Assembly: GCA_963693285.1 (NCBI GenBank)
Contig: OY848924.1
Coordinates: forward strand, 4,047,214-4,111,213
Origin: Xestospongia muta
Taxonomy: Eukaryota; Porifera; Demospongiae; Haplosclerida; Petrosiidae
DNA: 64,000 nt
Direction: 5' to 3'
The position numbers and the translations under genes are program-made. Shown piece after piece: positions 32,740-44,099 of this stretch (positions are counted from its first letter, which is position 1; every line of letters starts with the position of its first letter). The notes below the pieces were generated by a model, which did no database searches, had not been told where the DNA came from, and saw nothing but the letters and a program-made list of their open reading frames with translations.

Positions 32740-35605
32740 GATTTGATTTGAGAAATCTTGTTCTTGTAAGTCTCAACTCCTAGTCAGTTCTCTTTCTGTT
32801 TCCTCCTACCACCTCTTCCCTCCTCTAGTACTAACCTTACCACTCTTCCATTATTCCACCTAATACCCCAAGTCTCCAGCCTCCATCTTCTGGCATCCAT
32901 TTCACTTCACCACTCTGATAATTCCTTGTCCTTTTCCTCTGCTGCTTCTGCATCTCCTCTACCTTTTCATTCTAATCAATCTCCTCCTACTACTTTACCC
33001 TCCTCCACTGCCAGCACTCCATCACTCTCACTAAATTATTTAACTGCTCCTCTTGCTATTACCACTGCTGCTCCTACTATTATCACTGCTGTCCCTTCTA
33101 TAACCACTCCCTCTTCCTCTGCAACCTCTCTGCCTAAATCCTCACATCATCTTTTTTAGCCAAAAGTCATCATCATCCATCAAGAAAACCTCCACTCCTT
33201 ATCCTTTTAGATGATTTTAACATTAATTTTTACTCTACTTTTTCCTCCAGGACCAAACTGGATGTCATATCTGATACTTTTGACGTTAAGCAAATCGTTA
33301 ATGCTCCCAATCATTTGTCTCACAGTGATACACCTTTGACTATTGATCTTGTTTTTCTTCTATCTAACATTGACACACCTCCTTGTAGTATTCTTCCTCC
33401 TGTCTCTTATTTAGACCATTTCTCTATTCTTTTCTCCCTTCCCACTGATTCTGTTAACTGTTCCTACCCCTCCCCTCCTCGTAAGTTCTGGCTATACCAT
33501 TTTGCTGATTTTGAGCATGCTAATGCTCTCCTCAGCTCCATTGACAGGAAAGAATTACTCCCCTTGTCAGATCCTAACGCTTTTTGGGCCATATTTAAAG
33601 AACGTTTCCTCTGCATTATGACCACCACTGTTCCTAGCAAACTTGTGTACCCCCCTACCAACTGTTATTATCTTTGGATCAACCGCTCATTCCTTAATCA
33701 TGTCAAAAAAGAAAGTGAATCTTTTCTTTTGCTAAAGATCTAGTTCTCCTTCTCTTTGGGCCAAATACAGTTCTCGTCATAACAAGACTCTAGCTTACCT
33801 CAGACACCTAAAATCCAAATTCTTTCATAATTTACTCACTTCTCCCTCACTACGGTCTTTTTGGTCTGCTGTTAAACGCATTCGCTGTAAACCTGTCTCC
33901 ATTCCCTCCCTTATCTATAATGGTTCTGTAACTTCATCCTCTTCTAAAGATGTCCTAAATCAATACTTCTCCTCTTGTTTCAACATGTCAACTGCTCCTT
34001 TACCTCCTCTTGCTCATAATCCCTTCACTTCTTCACTACATGACAACTCTCCAGATTTTCTCTGCGACCCAGATGAAATCTGCAGTCTCATTTCTTGTAT
34101 TCCTGTTAACATTGCTTCTGGTCCTGACAGTATCTCCTCTATTATGCTCCACAACACAGCTCCTAATATATCACTTTCTCTTTCCCTTATTTTCAACTCC
34201 TCCCTCTCAACAGGTATATTTCCTTCAGACTGGAAAAACTCCAATATTGTACCTATCCCCAAATGAAAAACTCTTCTTCGTCCTCTTCAGACTATCACCC
34301 AATCTCTCTACTTTCACTCCCAAGTAAGATCTTAGAACGTCACGTCTTTAACTATCTATACAAATTTTGTTTTCCTCACAATATCCTTTCAAATTGTCAG
34401 TTTGGTTTCTGACCAGGATTCTTAACTGAAACTGCTATATTATCTATTGTCAAATCTTGGTTTTTTTCACTGGATCACAAAAATGTAGTCTGTTCAGTTT
34501 TCTTCAATCTCACTAAAGCATTTGACTCAGTCCCTCACAAGGCCTTACTTGACTCCTTATCTTTGCTCGACCTTCCTTATTTTTTATCTTGACTCCATAG
34601 CTATCTGCAAAGGCGTACCCAACAAGTAATCATAAATAGTTCTCTATCTTCTAAATCTCAAGTCACACTGGTGTGCTCCAAGGTTCCATTCTCGGGCCTC
34701 TCTCATTCATCATCTATATAAATGACATTGTTAAACTGTCCCTCCTCTCTTCAGCCACCCTTACTCTTTATGCTGATGACATCCTTCACTCACAAGAAAT
34801 TTCTTCTACAACCTCAATGTCCACTGTTCAATCCAACATCAATCTTATTTCATTGTGGATTACCTCTGATTATCTTATCATCAACTCAAAAAAAAGCAAA
34901 TACATGATTGTGTCTCGTAAGTCTCCCTCCTTTCTAACCTCTCTCTCTTCTCTTTTCTTAGATAGTTCTCAACTTGAACGAGTCAATTCCTTTAAATACA
35001 TTGGTATTATTATCACCTCTAATTTATCATGGTCTCTTCACATCCAATATGTCCACACTAAAGCTCATCAAACTATCAGAATCATCTACCGACCTTCTGA
35101 CCCTTTCAACTCATTGCTCTATTTTCAAATTATGTCTTCTCTATAAAATCACTTACAATCTCATCTAATTTCCCTCCGCTCTATTCATTCGCAAGCCTTC
35201 GCCAAGTTATGCTTCTTGTCACTTTGATCCTCTCACTTTTACTATCCCTTTTTCTCACTCATCTGCCTCACAAAACTCATTTGTCCCTTCTGTTCTCTCT
35301 CTGTGAAACTCACTTCCTTATCACGTACAATGTAGTTCATCTTTAATCACTTTTAAATCTAAAATAAATATGTTTCTTTACAAACCATCAACTCACCATC
35401 AACTCACCATCAGTTATCACACTAAAACCTATCATATACCATCAGTCACTTATTTTATCTCTGTATTATTAACGATACTATATCCTGTACTTTAATACCT
35501 TAATTCTGTATTAATTATTGTTCTATTCACTTTGTGCCCTTTAAACTAGCAGTTGCTATTGGGCACTCATCAATAAAGACAAATATGTTTGGAATTTAGA
35601 AATAT
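32740..35605 (+). mobile_element. Non-LTR retrotransposon (LINE), decayed
   Basis: After a C/T-rich leader, the end of an apurinic-type endonuclease is recognisable (DDFNINF near 33210, then VISDTFDVKQIVNAPNHLSH and TPLTIDLVF). A reverse transcriptase follows: GPDSISSIMLHNTAP, SDWKNSNIVPIPK, VFFNLTKAFDSVPHKAL, LQGSILGPLSFIIYINDI, the catalytic YADD (near 34770) and FKYIGIIITSNLSW. Several defects: frameshifts near 33740 and 34260, stops near 34412 and 34592. The start of the endonuclease domain was not found. It ends in an AATAAAGACAAATATG tail near 35580. Most like the CR1/L2/Rex-type LINEs, by motif style only. Confidence 0.88.
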
Positions 35606-38080
35606 AATTGTGTGAGTTTCCAATTCAAGTGAGTGACATGTTAAAAATGGCAATACATTTCATGAGTCAGTTTCAGCTATAATCCCTACTATTTAAAGTA
35701 TACACTTTAACATTCCAAGTAGTACTTTAAGGTAATAGTGAGTGACATTATTTTTTAATACCATCATTCACATATTATACATATATTATATATGCCAAAA
35801 ACACAATCACTGAGTGTAGACATTATAATGCTATGCTGTTCTGGAGCTTGACAAATACATTATCCACTTATCACAAATTTATAGATTGTAGTCTCCTGTA
35901 ATTCAAGTTTTATTTGTGGGAGGCCTTTTAATACTAACATATTTGTGTTGAATTAATTTTTGTGAATTGGAAAATGTGCAAATAAAGTCTACATTATATT
36001 TGTATAGTCTCCAGAAATATCCTGCAATGACATTTTATTGTTGTGGAGACCAACTTAATCTGTCATATTTTTTCTTGAGTAACTAAATAATGGTAAAATG
36101 CCCCACACATGAACATTAGTCTATCTATGCTGACATATATTGTGAATTCAATGTTTTAATTTATCACATCAAAGGAAAGCATCATTTAATTTAACCTTTG
36201 AACAGAGAAATGGTATTTTGATTGTAACAATCTCCACATGGTTTGAAAGCCAAGTAATTCATTTGATGTATTGCTCTCTTCATACTAAAAATATAATTAA
36301 TAGCATCATAAATTAGCAGATTTTCTTAATTTTAACTCAAAAAATGGATTGCTATATTTTATCTCAGAACAATAAATGGCTTGTTATATTTCAGTCTATA
36401 AAAATATAACTTTATTATTTTATTCCATATTTAATATTTAATATTTAATATTTTGATGGTAAATATACTATGTTATTTACATTTAATTACCAATTGTTTT
36501 ATTATGTTGGTAAATATCCATTATATTGCAATCACCCACACAACATATATAGATCTTATGTATTTTCCATCGAAGATTACATCAATAAACCAACAGTGGG
36601 GTTTTCTGGATGAAATTATCCAATAGTAAAAGCATTGTAATAAAAAAACCAATTGGAAAGAATTGGAAAACAACAGTTGGAAATAGATATAATTTCACTG
36701 TGGTTTATTATATTTTATTATATTTGTCTTGTAGATTTCCCTCCATTTTTATATTTTTGATGTAATCTATTATAGTGATGTATATTACAATTCCTGATTT
36801 TAATATTTAGGCATTGCTTTTTAGAATTTCCTATATTAAATGAGAAGAATTACATTAATATAAGTTATATAAGTACACTAATTTTACTAAAATGGCTGGA
36901 TTTAATTCTTAAACTTCTAGATTCCTAATACACCAAGTGGGTATGGCATTATTATATTCAAATCTCACATTTATTAAAACACATTATTCTGATGTGTGTT
37001 ATCTTACAGTATTGTCTATAGTAGCAGTATCACATTATAATGGAGGTATGGGATGTCTTACATTCTTGTCCCTGATGGTGTGACTGGAACTACTGATAAA
37101 TAATTATTTTGAGTGGTCATCCTCTCATTATACTTCTACAGGATATACTATAAAGTCAAGTTCATAGTCTCAATATGAGGTGATCTAGTTAATTGACTAC
37201 TACACAATCTACAAAATAAGACTGTAAAATATAGGTATCAGAGATGACATTGATTTATATCTTTTTGATCATTTTATTTAAGTTAATAATAAATTCAGTG
37301 TCTTTGTTATATTGATGTTTTTATATACTTATACTGTTTTAGTTAATATATCATTGGAGAGGGTATTTAAAAATGATCTGGTCTCCTGACGTGGTAGTAA
37401 CTCCACCCATTGTAACGAGATGATTAGATGCTGCACTACAATGGCAAATCTTCATATTATATAATATGTAGGAATTGTTATATTGTTGTTACTATTATGG
37501 CGCGATCTCAATGATCAACTGAGCATGCTCAGTTCAACTAGCCGCTCAAGTGGCGCCAATTTTGTACTAGTAAAAGTAAACTTAGTCGCCATAACTTCAT
37601 TTAGAGAGCTGTCTGTCAGGACGTCACTTCTACAGGACTGATTGACAAGACAAGATGAAAGAACTGGAGTCTATATAGGCAGTCATTCTGATAATGTTGT
37701 CTGAAGTAAAGACTAAAAAAAAGATGTTCCTGGTTACAACAAAGGTAGAAGACAGTAACAAATATGGTCAGAGTAGCAGTACTCCATGTGTATATATAAC
37801 TTGTCCCACTTACCTTTATACTCAATGAACTTTTAGTCTGTTTAGTTTCTGTCATAGAATCATTTTTAAAACAAACCTGAGTATATAGTCCTTTTACATG
37901 TACTGTATAGACTGTAATAACCAGTATATAAACTGAAGCTTTAGTACAATACAGTAAGTGTGAGTGAAATCAGTCAGATGTCTTTAGTACAAGTCTGGTC
38001 TATTCCTCCTACAGATATGAACCTGTTACCCTCTCAGTATATTCTGTTCAAAGTGTACATATTTCCACTTATATCTTATT
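35606..38080. other. Non-coding spacer with one GC-richer palindrome-bearing patch
   Basis: AT-rich, with short ATTTAATATTTA runs near 36430. The exception is about 37380-37640, which has CpGs, an 18-bp perfect palindrome at 37517-37534 (AACTGAGCATGCTCAGTT), a TTGGCGCCA-type palindrome on the minus strand near 37552 and GACGTCAC near 37620. This could be a promoter or a transposon end. The 79-codon frame at 37616-37855 (minus) shows no recognisable domain. Confidence 0.4.
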
Positions 38081-41000
38081 TATACTTGCTATATCAACAG
38101 TATAAATATATAGTTTTTAGTACCAATTTTGTTTAGATTAATAACCTGTGATCACTGGTTATCTGAATGTGTTTTTATAATGTATAGTCCTTATGTGTGA
38201 TATAATGTACTATAATTTGTAAGTGTATTAAATTTAATATTATCATTTTGTTTACTCTATTAATTTTGTTTATTCCCAGATTTATATTGCTGTGATTACT
38301 GGTTAACTCAAAGCGTCTTTTACAATATAATAGTTTGTAAGTTTGATATAATGTAGTATAATTTGTAAGTGTATCAAATTTAATATTATCATTTTATTTA
38401 CTTTATTGTTTTTGTTTATTTCCAGATTTATATTGCTGTGATTACTGGTTAGCAGAATGTGTCTTTTACAATATAATAGTTTGTAAGTGTGATATAATGT
38501 AGTATAATTTGTAAGTGTTTTGATTTTAATGTTGTCATTTTGTTTACTCTATTGTTTTTTCTATTTCAGCGTTTACATTGCAGTGGTTACTTGTGACCTG
38601 AGTGTGTCTTTTACAATGTAATAGATTGTAAGTGTGATATAATGTAGTATAATTTGTAAGTGTATCAAATTTAATATTATCATTTTATTTACTTTATTGT
38701 TTTTGTTTATTTCCACATTTATATTGCAGTGGTTACTTGTGACCTGAGTGTGTCTTTTACAATGTAATAGATTGTAAGTGTGATATAATGTAGTATAATT
38801 TGTAAGTGTATCAAATTTAATATTATCATTTTGTTTACTTTATTGTTTTTGTTTATTTCCAGATTTATATTGCTATGATTACTGGTTAGCAGAATGTGTC
38901 TTTTACAATATAATAGTTTGTAAGTGTGATATAATGTAGTATAATTTATAAGTGTATTAAATTTAATGTTGTCATTTTGTTTACTCGGTTGTTTTTGTTT
39001 ATTTCCACATTTATATTGCAGTGGTTACTGGTTAGCAGAATGTGTCTTTTACAATATAATAGTTTGTAAGTGTGATATAATGTAGTATAATTTGTAAGTG
39101 TATTGAATTTGATGTTGTCATTTTGTTTACTCTATTGTTTTTGTTTATTTCCAGATTTATATTGCTATGATTACTGGTTAGCAGAATGTGTCTTTTACAA
39201 TATAATAGTTTGTAGTGTGATATAATGTAGTTTAATTTGTAAGTGTATTGAATTTAATGTTGTCATTTTGTTTACTCTATTGTTTTTGTTTATTTCCAGA
39301 TTTATATTGCTGTGATTACTGGTTAGCAGAATGTGTCTTTTACAATATAATAGTTTGTAAGTGTGATTTAATGTAGTATAATTTATAAGTGTATTAAATT
39401 TAATGTTGTCATTTTGTTTACTCTATTGTTTTTGTTTATTTCCACATTTATATTGCAGTGGTTACATGTGACCTGAGTGTGTCTTTTACAATGTAATAGA
39501 TTGTAAGTGTGATATAATGTAGTATAATTTGTAAGTGTATTAAATTTAATATTATCATTTTGTTTACTTTATTGTTTTGTTTATTTCCAGATTTATATTG
39601 CTATGATTACTGGTTAGCAGAATGTGTCTTTTACAATATAATAGTTTGTAAGTGTGATATAATGTAGTATAATTTGTAAGTGTATTGAATTTAATGTTGT
39701 CATTTTGTTCACTCTATTGTTTTTGTTTATTTCCAGATTTATATTGCTGTGATTACTGGTTAGCAGAATGTGTCTTTTACAATATAATAGTTTGTAAGTG
39801 TGATATAATGTAGTATAATTTATACGTGTATTAAATTTAATGTTGTCATTTTGTTTACTCTATTGTTTTTGTTTATTTCCACATTTATATTGCAGTGGTT
39901 ATCTGTGACCTGAGTGTGTCTTTTACAATGTAATAGATTGTAAGTGTGATATAATGTAGTATAATTTGTAAGTGTATCAAATTTAATATTATAATTTTGT
40001 TTACTTTATTGTTTTTGTTTATTTCCAGATTTATATTGCTATGATTACTGGTTAGCAGAATGTGTCTTTTACAATATAATAGTTTGTAAGTGTGATATAA
40101 TGTAGTATAATTTGTAAGTGTATTGAATTTGTTGTTGTCATTTTGCTCACTCTATTGTTTTTGTTTATTTCCAGATTTATATTGCTGTGATTACTGGTTA
40201 GCAGAATGTGTCTTTTACAATATAATAGTTTGTAAGTGTGATACAATGTAGTATAATATGTAAGTGTATTAAATTTAATATTATCATTTTGTTCACTCTA
40301 TTGTTTTTGTTTATTTCCAGATTTATATTGCTGTGATTACTGGTTAGCAGAATGTGTCTTTTACAATATAATATTTTGTAAGTGTGATACAATGTAGTAT
40401 AATATGTAAGTGTATTAAATTTAATATTATCATTTTGTTCACTCTATTGTTTTTGTTTATTTCCAGATTTATATTGCTGTGATTACTGGTTAGCAGAATG
40501 TGTCTTTTACAATATAATAGTTTGTAAGTGTGATATAATGTAGTATAATTTGTAAGTGTATTGAATTTAATGTTGTCATTTTGTTCACTCTATTGTTTTT
40601 GTTTATTTCCAGATTTATATTGCTGTGATTACTGGTTAGCAGAATGTGTCTTTTACAATATAATAGTTTGTAAGTGTGATATAATGTAGTATAATTTGTA
40701 AGTGTATTGAATTTAATGTTGTCATTTTGTTCATGCTATTGTTTTTGTTTATTTCCAGATTTATATTGCTGTGATTACTGGTTAGCAGAATGTGTCTTTT
40801 ACAATGTAATAGTTTGTAAGTGTGATATAATGTAGTTTAATTTGTAAGTGTTTTGATTTTAATGTTGTCATTTTGTTTACTCTATTGTTTTTTCTATTTC
40901 AGCGTTTACATTGCAGTGGTTACTTGTGACCTGAGTGTGTCTTTTACAATGTAATAGATTGTAAGTGTGATATAATGTAGTATAATTTGTAAGTGTATCA

Positions 41001-42535
41001 AATTTAATATTATCATTTTATTTACTTTATTGTTTTTGTTTATTTCCAGATTTATATTGCTGTGATTACTGGTTAGCAGAATGTGTCTTTTACAATATAA
41101 TAGTTTGTAAGTGTGATATAATGTAGTATAATTTGTAAGTGTATTGAATTTAATATTGTCATTTTGTTCACTCTATTGTTTTTGTTTATTTCCAGATTTA
41201 TATTGCTGTGATTACTGGTTAGCAGAATGTGTCTTTTACAATATAATAGTTTGTAAGTGTCATATAATGTAGTATAATTTATAATTGTGTATTAAATTTA
41301 ATGTTGTCATTTTGATTACTCTATTGTTTTTGTTTATTTCCACATTTATATTGCTGTGATTACTGGTTAGCAGAATGTGTCTTTTACAATATAATAGTTT
41401 GTAAGTGTGATACAATGTAGTATAATATGTAAGTGTATTAAATTTAATATTATCATTTTGTTCATGCTATTGTTTTTGTTTATTTCCAGATTTATATTGC
41501 TGTGATTACTGGTTAGCAGAATGTGTCTTTTACAATATAATAGTTTGTAAGTGTGATATAATGTAGTTTAATTTGTAAGTGTTTTGAATTTGATGTTGTC
41601 ATTTTGTTTACTCTATTGATTTTGTTTATTTCCAGATTTATATTGCTGTGATTACTGGTTAGCAGAATGTGTCTTTTACAATATAATAGTTTGTAAGTGT
41701 GATATAATGTAGTATAATTTATAAGTGTATTAAATTTAGTATTATCATTTTGTTTACTCTATTGTTTTTTCTATTTCAGTTTTTACATTGCTGTGGTTAC
41801 TTGTGAACTGTATCTGTCTTTTACAATGTAATAATTGGTAAGTATAACATAATATAGTATAATTTATAAGTATATTGAAATTAATGTTATCATTTTGTTT
41901 ACTTTATTTTTTCTGTTTGTTTCCACATTTACATATTGCTGTGATTACTTGTGATCTGAATGTGTCTTTCGCAATGCAATAGTCGATAAATGTGATATAA
42001 TGTATTATAATTTGTAAGTGTGTTGACTTTAATGTTGTCATTTTATTTGCTCTATTGTTTTTTCTATTTTCTTATTCACATTGTTGTGATTACTTGTGGT
42101 CTGAATGTGACATTTACAATGTAATAGTGTGTCTTTCAATATGTAATAGTTGGTAAGTGTGACATAATGTAGTTTGTAAATGTGTTGACTTTAATGTAAT
42201 TTTGTTTACTCTATTGTTTTTTCTATTTCCACATTTTCATTGCTGTGATTACTTTTCATGCAAATGCGTTTTTACGATCTAATAGAAAGTAAATATGATA
42301 TAATATATTAAAATTTATAAATGTATTTAATTTAATGTTGTCATTTTATTTACTTTTTTTATACATTTACATTGCTGTGATTACTAGTGATCTGAATGTG
42401 TTGTACACAATGTAATAGTCGTTAAGTATAATATAATATAGTATAATTTGTAATTTTATTGAAATTAATGTTGTCATTTTGTTTACTCTATTTTTTCCAT
42501 TTGTTTCCACATTTACATTGCACTGTGCAGTGTCT
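38080..42535. repeat. 146-bp tandem repeat array, about 30 copies
   Basis: A 146-bp unit is repeated head to tail, very homogeneous between about 39000 and 41750 and degraded at both ends. Each unit has TTTGTTTATTTCCAGATTTA, TGTGATTACTGGTTAGCAGA, ATGTGTCTTTTACAATATAA, TAGTTTGTAAGTGTGATATA and ATTTAATGTTGTCATTTTGT. The first block is a good splice acceptor (pyrimidine tract plus CAG) and GTAAGTGTGA is a good donor, about 57 bp apart. Two adjacent variants exist (GATTACTGGTTAGCAG and GGTTACTTGTGACCTGAG), alternating in parts, which suggests higher-order structure. Open frames inside are by-products of the repeat. Confidence 0.93.
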
Positions 42536-42699
42536 ATAAGACAAAGTCAAGCAGGAGTACACATACATTATTGGATTATAAGGCACCATAAAGGGAACGG
42601 TTACATTAATGACATTACGATGCAGTAAATTATGAGATGAGGGTTATATCAGGATTGAGTGGACATTATCACAAAATAAACAGAGAGCTACACTCATTA

Positions 42700-43300
42700 C
42701 TCTAGTGTTAGTCTATTGTGTCCTAATTCAAAATCCTAATGTTACCATATATAGTGTCCTGATGTAATTTCCCAATGTTATCCTGCTGTATCCTAATGTC
42801 ACTTAGTGACATACAAACATTACCCTATATTATTTCTTAATGTAATATCCCAATGTTATCCTTTACTGTGTTCTATGTAACTATTGTTACCTTATATTGT
42901 GTCCTAATATAACATCATGATATTAACCTGCTGTGTTTTAATGTCAATAACATCACAATCTTATCATATATTTTTCATAAAGTAAACATCCCAATTTAAT
43001 TCTACTATCTTCTAATATATTGTTCCGATGTTACCTGATACTGTGTTATAATGTAATGTCACAACATTGCGTTGTAATGTGTCCTAATGTAACCAATGTT
43101 ATCATATACTGTGCTTAAATGTAATGTTCCAATTATACATTGTACAATGCTCTAATATAACATCTCAATGTTGACCCTATACCGACCCTAATGTACCATA
43201 TATTACCCTTTAATGTATTCTAATGTAACATTCTATTGTTTCCCTATACAGTGTCCTAATGTAATGTCCTAATGTTACACTACACTTATTACTATTACTA
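42700..43300. repeat. Degenerate short tandem repeat
   Basis: Imperfect repeats of roughly 45 bp built on GTGTCCTAATGTAA and CCAATGTTATCCT, next to the 146-bp array and just left of the duplicated block. Confidence 0.65.
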
Positions 43301-44080
43301 TATGATACAAACAAGTAGGAGAGCACTATCCTCTGATGATGATGTTGAGATAACAATTGAATCAGAAAATGATTTTGGAGGTAACTCTTGTTAATTACTA
43401 TTGTTGTTGTGTTTTTGTTGTGTTTTTGTTGTGTTTTTATATTATTGTGTTATTTTGTTGTTTGTTGTTGTATTGTTGTTTTATATTTCCTTGTACACTG
43501 TTTATTTGTTGTTTTCAGATAATACCAGGAGAACTATTATAACCTATATAATTGAAGTTGCTAGTCAACTTGTAAGTGTTTTAAATATCCAATATCAATT
43601 GTTCAATCATTTGTTGTTTCTCTTTTTGTACATTAGAGGAAACTAGTGAGAGTGATGCTAAGAAATGAGCTAGTGTTGTTCTTAATGTTGTGACATGATG
43701 TGTGATAGATAGAACAAAGTGATACAAAATATATTAAGAATACAAAAAATGAGTTTCTCTGTGAGTTGATAATTGTTCAATTTTCATGTGGTATTATTCT
43801 CTCTCTCTCTCTCTCCTCACATACATTTCCAATCTGGTGATATTATCATTACACATGTCATGTTTAATAGATCATGTACAACTACACAATATACTGTACT
43901 TGATGGAGTATAATACAAAGACACTGTTAAAGGTACTTTTACATAATTAGTCATGTTAAATTAATCATACTATTGCCTTAATTATTATATATTTCTGTTA
44001 GACAGTTTCTCTCCCTCAAAGGTATGCAGTCATTTTTCTGTATAAACATTCTTTAAGACTTTCCATTGTCCATTTGTTGC
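43301..44080 (+). other. Left part of the second duplicated block
   Basis: Matches 3170-3900 with substitutions and small indels. It includes the acidic exon-like piece (LSSDDDVEITIESENDFGG, near 43330-43380), a T/G-rich stretch, and a CT microsatellite at 43798-43815 where copy 1 has a shorter one. Confidence 0.6.
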
Positions 44081-44099
44081 ATCTTTACTTCTTGACGAA

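Larger units (their letters stand above)
29005..32740. repeat. Interrupted tandem array, about 130-bp unit, about 19 copies
   Basis: Each unit contains a core such as GAGTGTTGTCGTGGCAACTG, then AAAAGTGGGTGTGGTGACTA, an AGAATATTAGGAAGAAAG block and TATTGCTGGTAAGTT, then TAGTCATTTTTATAACTATT. Spacing is about 125-140 bp. Units carry an acceptor-like CAG/TAG before the core and a donor-like GTAAGT after it. Indels between units are not multiples of 3, so common coding is unlikely. The array is interrupted by a MULE fragment (29.5-30.16 kb), a MITE (30814-31087), a LINE piece (31760-31966) and a TA-rich stretch near 31360. Confidence 0.85.

Noticed and set aside
37616..37855. 79-codon minus-strand frame with a hydrophobic stretch
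   Set aside because: No recognised family, no splice or duplicate support, and AT-rich composition that makes such frames common.
40052..40392. Repeated 64-codon frames on the minus strand (MYHTYKLLYCKRHILL type)
   Set aside because: They follow the 146-bp repeat period, overlap each other and have no start context or domain; they are by-products of the satellite.
38080..42535. CRISPR-like array of regularly spaced repeats
   Set aside because: The whole 146-bp unit is repeated; there are no unique spacers, and the surroundings are clearly eukaryotic.
43357..43646. Hydrophobic frames rich in Leu/Val/Cys/Phe near 43.4 kb (and 3.25-3.41 kb)
   Set aside because: They are translations of a TTGTTG/TTGTG low-complexity stretch; the membrane-like look is compositional.
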